DNA of 6,190 nucleotides, from the NCBI GenBank assembly GCA_041623475.1, contig JBFJWU010000210.1, positions 1-6,190 of the forward strand, read 5' to 3'. The translations under genes were made by a program, and so were the position numbers. Positions within the stretch are counted from its first letter, which is position 1. The number at the start of each line of letters is the position of its first letter. The notes under the pieces were generated by a model. It was not told the origin of the DNA. It worked only from the letters and a program-made list of their open reading frames with translations, and ran no database searches. Shown piece after piece: positions 6,021 to 6,190 of the stretch. Origin of the DNA: JBFJWU01 sp041623475 [NCBI: bacterium]. Its GTDB lineage: Bacteria > J088.

Positions 6021-6095
6021 GACCCTATCGTCTAGCCTGGCCCAGGACACCTGCCTTTCACGCCGGCAACAGGGGTTCAAATCCCCTTGGGGACG
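6021..6095 (+). tRNA. tRNA-Glu (anticodon UUC), with two stem mismatches
   Basis: A 75-base tRNA with anticodon TTC at 6057-6059 in loop CTTTCAC, D-arm GTC...GAC (6030-6048) with U11 and U13-G22 as in E. coli tRNA-Glu, T-arm AGGGG/CCCCT around TTCAAAT, and discriminator G6095. The overall match to tRNA-Glu is clear. Two helix positions are broken: the acceptor has A2 opposite A71 (6022 and 6093) plus a U6-G67 wobble, and the anticodon stem has U29 opposite C41 (6052 and 6064). Most bacterial tRNA-Glu genes start GTCCCC, so the 5' strand here has diverged while the 3' strand has not. CCA is not encoded (CCT follows GGACG). It lies 28 bases after tRNA-Lys and is probably cotranscribed with it. 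It may be a functional divergent tRNA or a decaying copy. Confidence 0.85.
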
Positions 6096-6190
6096 CCTTC
6101 GCTGATGCCCGCCCCATTTTGCCAGCATGTCAAACGGCTTTCTGCAGGTAAAACTAAAGACTTCCGTGTCTTACATAATAAAAGGGATTG
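6096..6190. other. Region after tRNA-Glu without a supported gene
   Basis: No open frame, tRNA or convincing terminator is visible in these 95 bases. The final ~45 bases are clearly more AT-rich than the rest of the window and contain one inverted repeat, AAGAC (6157-6161) with GTCTT (6168-6172) around a six-base loop, followed by CATAAT (6174-6179). This could be the upstream region of a gene lying beyond the window. Confidence 0.4.

Noticed and set aside
6089-6120. Possible terminator from GGGGACG to CGCCCC followed by ATTTT
   Set aside because: One arm is the acceptor strand of tRNA-Glu, the stem needs a bulge and a 14-base loop, and the T-run is only four bases.
5931-6128. Minus-strand reading frame of 65 codons containing SRAGLEPATRCLKGSCST
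   Set aside because: It is the antisense translation of the tRNA-Lys and tRNA-Glu genes; this peptide pattern is a well-known spurious product of tRNA genes.
6157-6172. Possible terminator AAGAC/GTCTT near the right edge
   Set aside because: Five weak pairs and no U-run on the plus strand; on the minus strand only a broken T-rich tail follows. Too weak to call.
1-6190. CRISPR array, insertion sequence or transposase, phage or toxin-antitoxin genes
   Set aside because: No regularly spaced repeats, no transposase or integrase motifs and no unexplained coding stretch were found; coding space is filled by recognisable conserved genes.

Overview
The window is a piece of a moderately GC-rich proteobacterial chromosome, most likely from a gammaproteobacterium. 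The reason is the conserved gene order lptC-lptA-lptB-rpoN-hpf-ptsN, followed by hprK. Having hprK directly after ptsN is a proteobacterial arrangement known from betaproteobacteria and some gammaproteobacteria such as the Xanthomonas group. The species cannot be named from the sequence alone.

Layout. Positions 1-902 (minus strand) hold the first 300 codons of an MdlA/MsbA-type ABC exporter subunit; its ATPase half lies outside the window. A 71-base divergent gap follows. From 974 to 5829 the plus strand carries seven tightly packed genes that look like one operon: a divergent LptC-like protein, LptA, LptB, sigma-54 (RpoN), the short hibernation promoting factor, EIIA-Ntr (PtsN) and HPr kinase/phosphorylase (HprK). 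The first four genes are joined by 4, 4 and 1-base start/stop overlaps, and later gaps are 34, 5 and 26 bases. After hprK comes a recognisable sigma-70-type promoter (5847-5876), then tRNA-Lys(UUU) and tRNA-Glu(UUC). The last 95 bases hold no supported gene.

How the genes work together. LptC-like, LptA and LptB belong to the lipopolysaccharide export bridge: LptB is the cytoplasmic ATPase, LptC and LptA carry LPS across the periplasm. RpoN, Hpf, PtsN and HprK form the conserved nitrogen/carbon and stress regulatory module (sigma-54 transcription, ribosome hibernation, the nitrogen phosphotransferase system, and HPr serine phosphorylation).

The window is mostly a conserved housekeeping region and I see no sign of a new defence, mobile or secondary-metabolite system. 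The points most worth a second look are: a tRNA-Glu gene with two helix mismatches, one at a glutamate identity pair; a weakly conserved LptC that seems to have a cleavable signal peptide and lacks the usual kdsD-kdsC neighbours; no rapZ after hprK; and a GC-rich palindrome over the hprK ribosome binding region.
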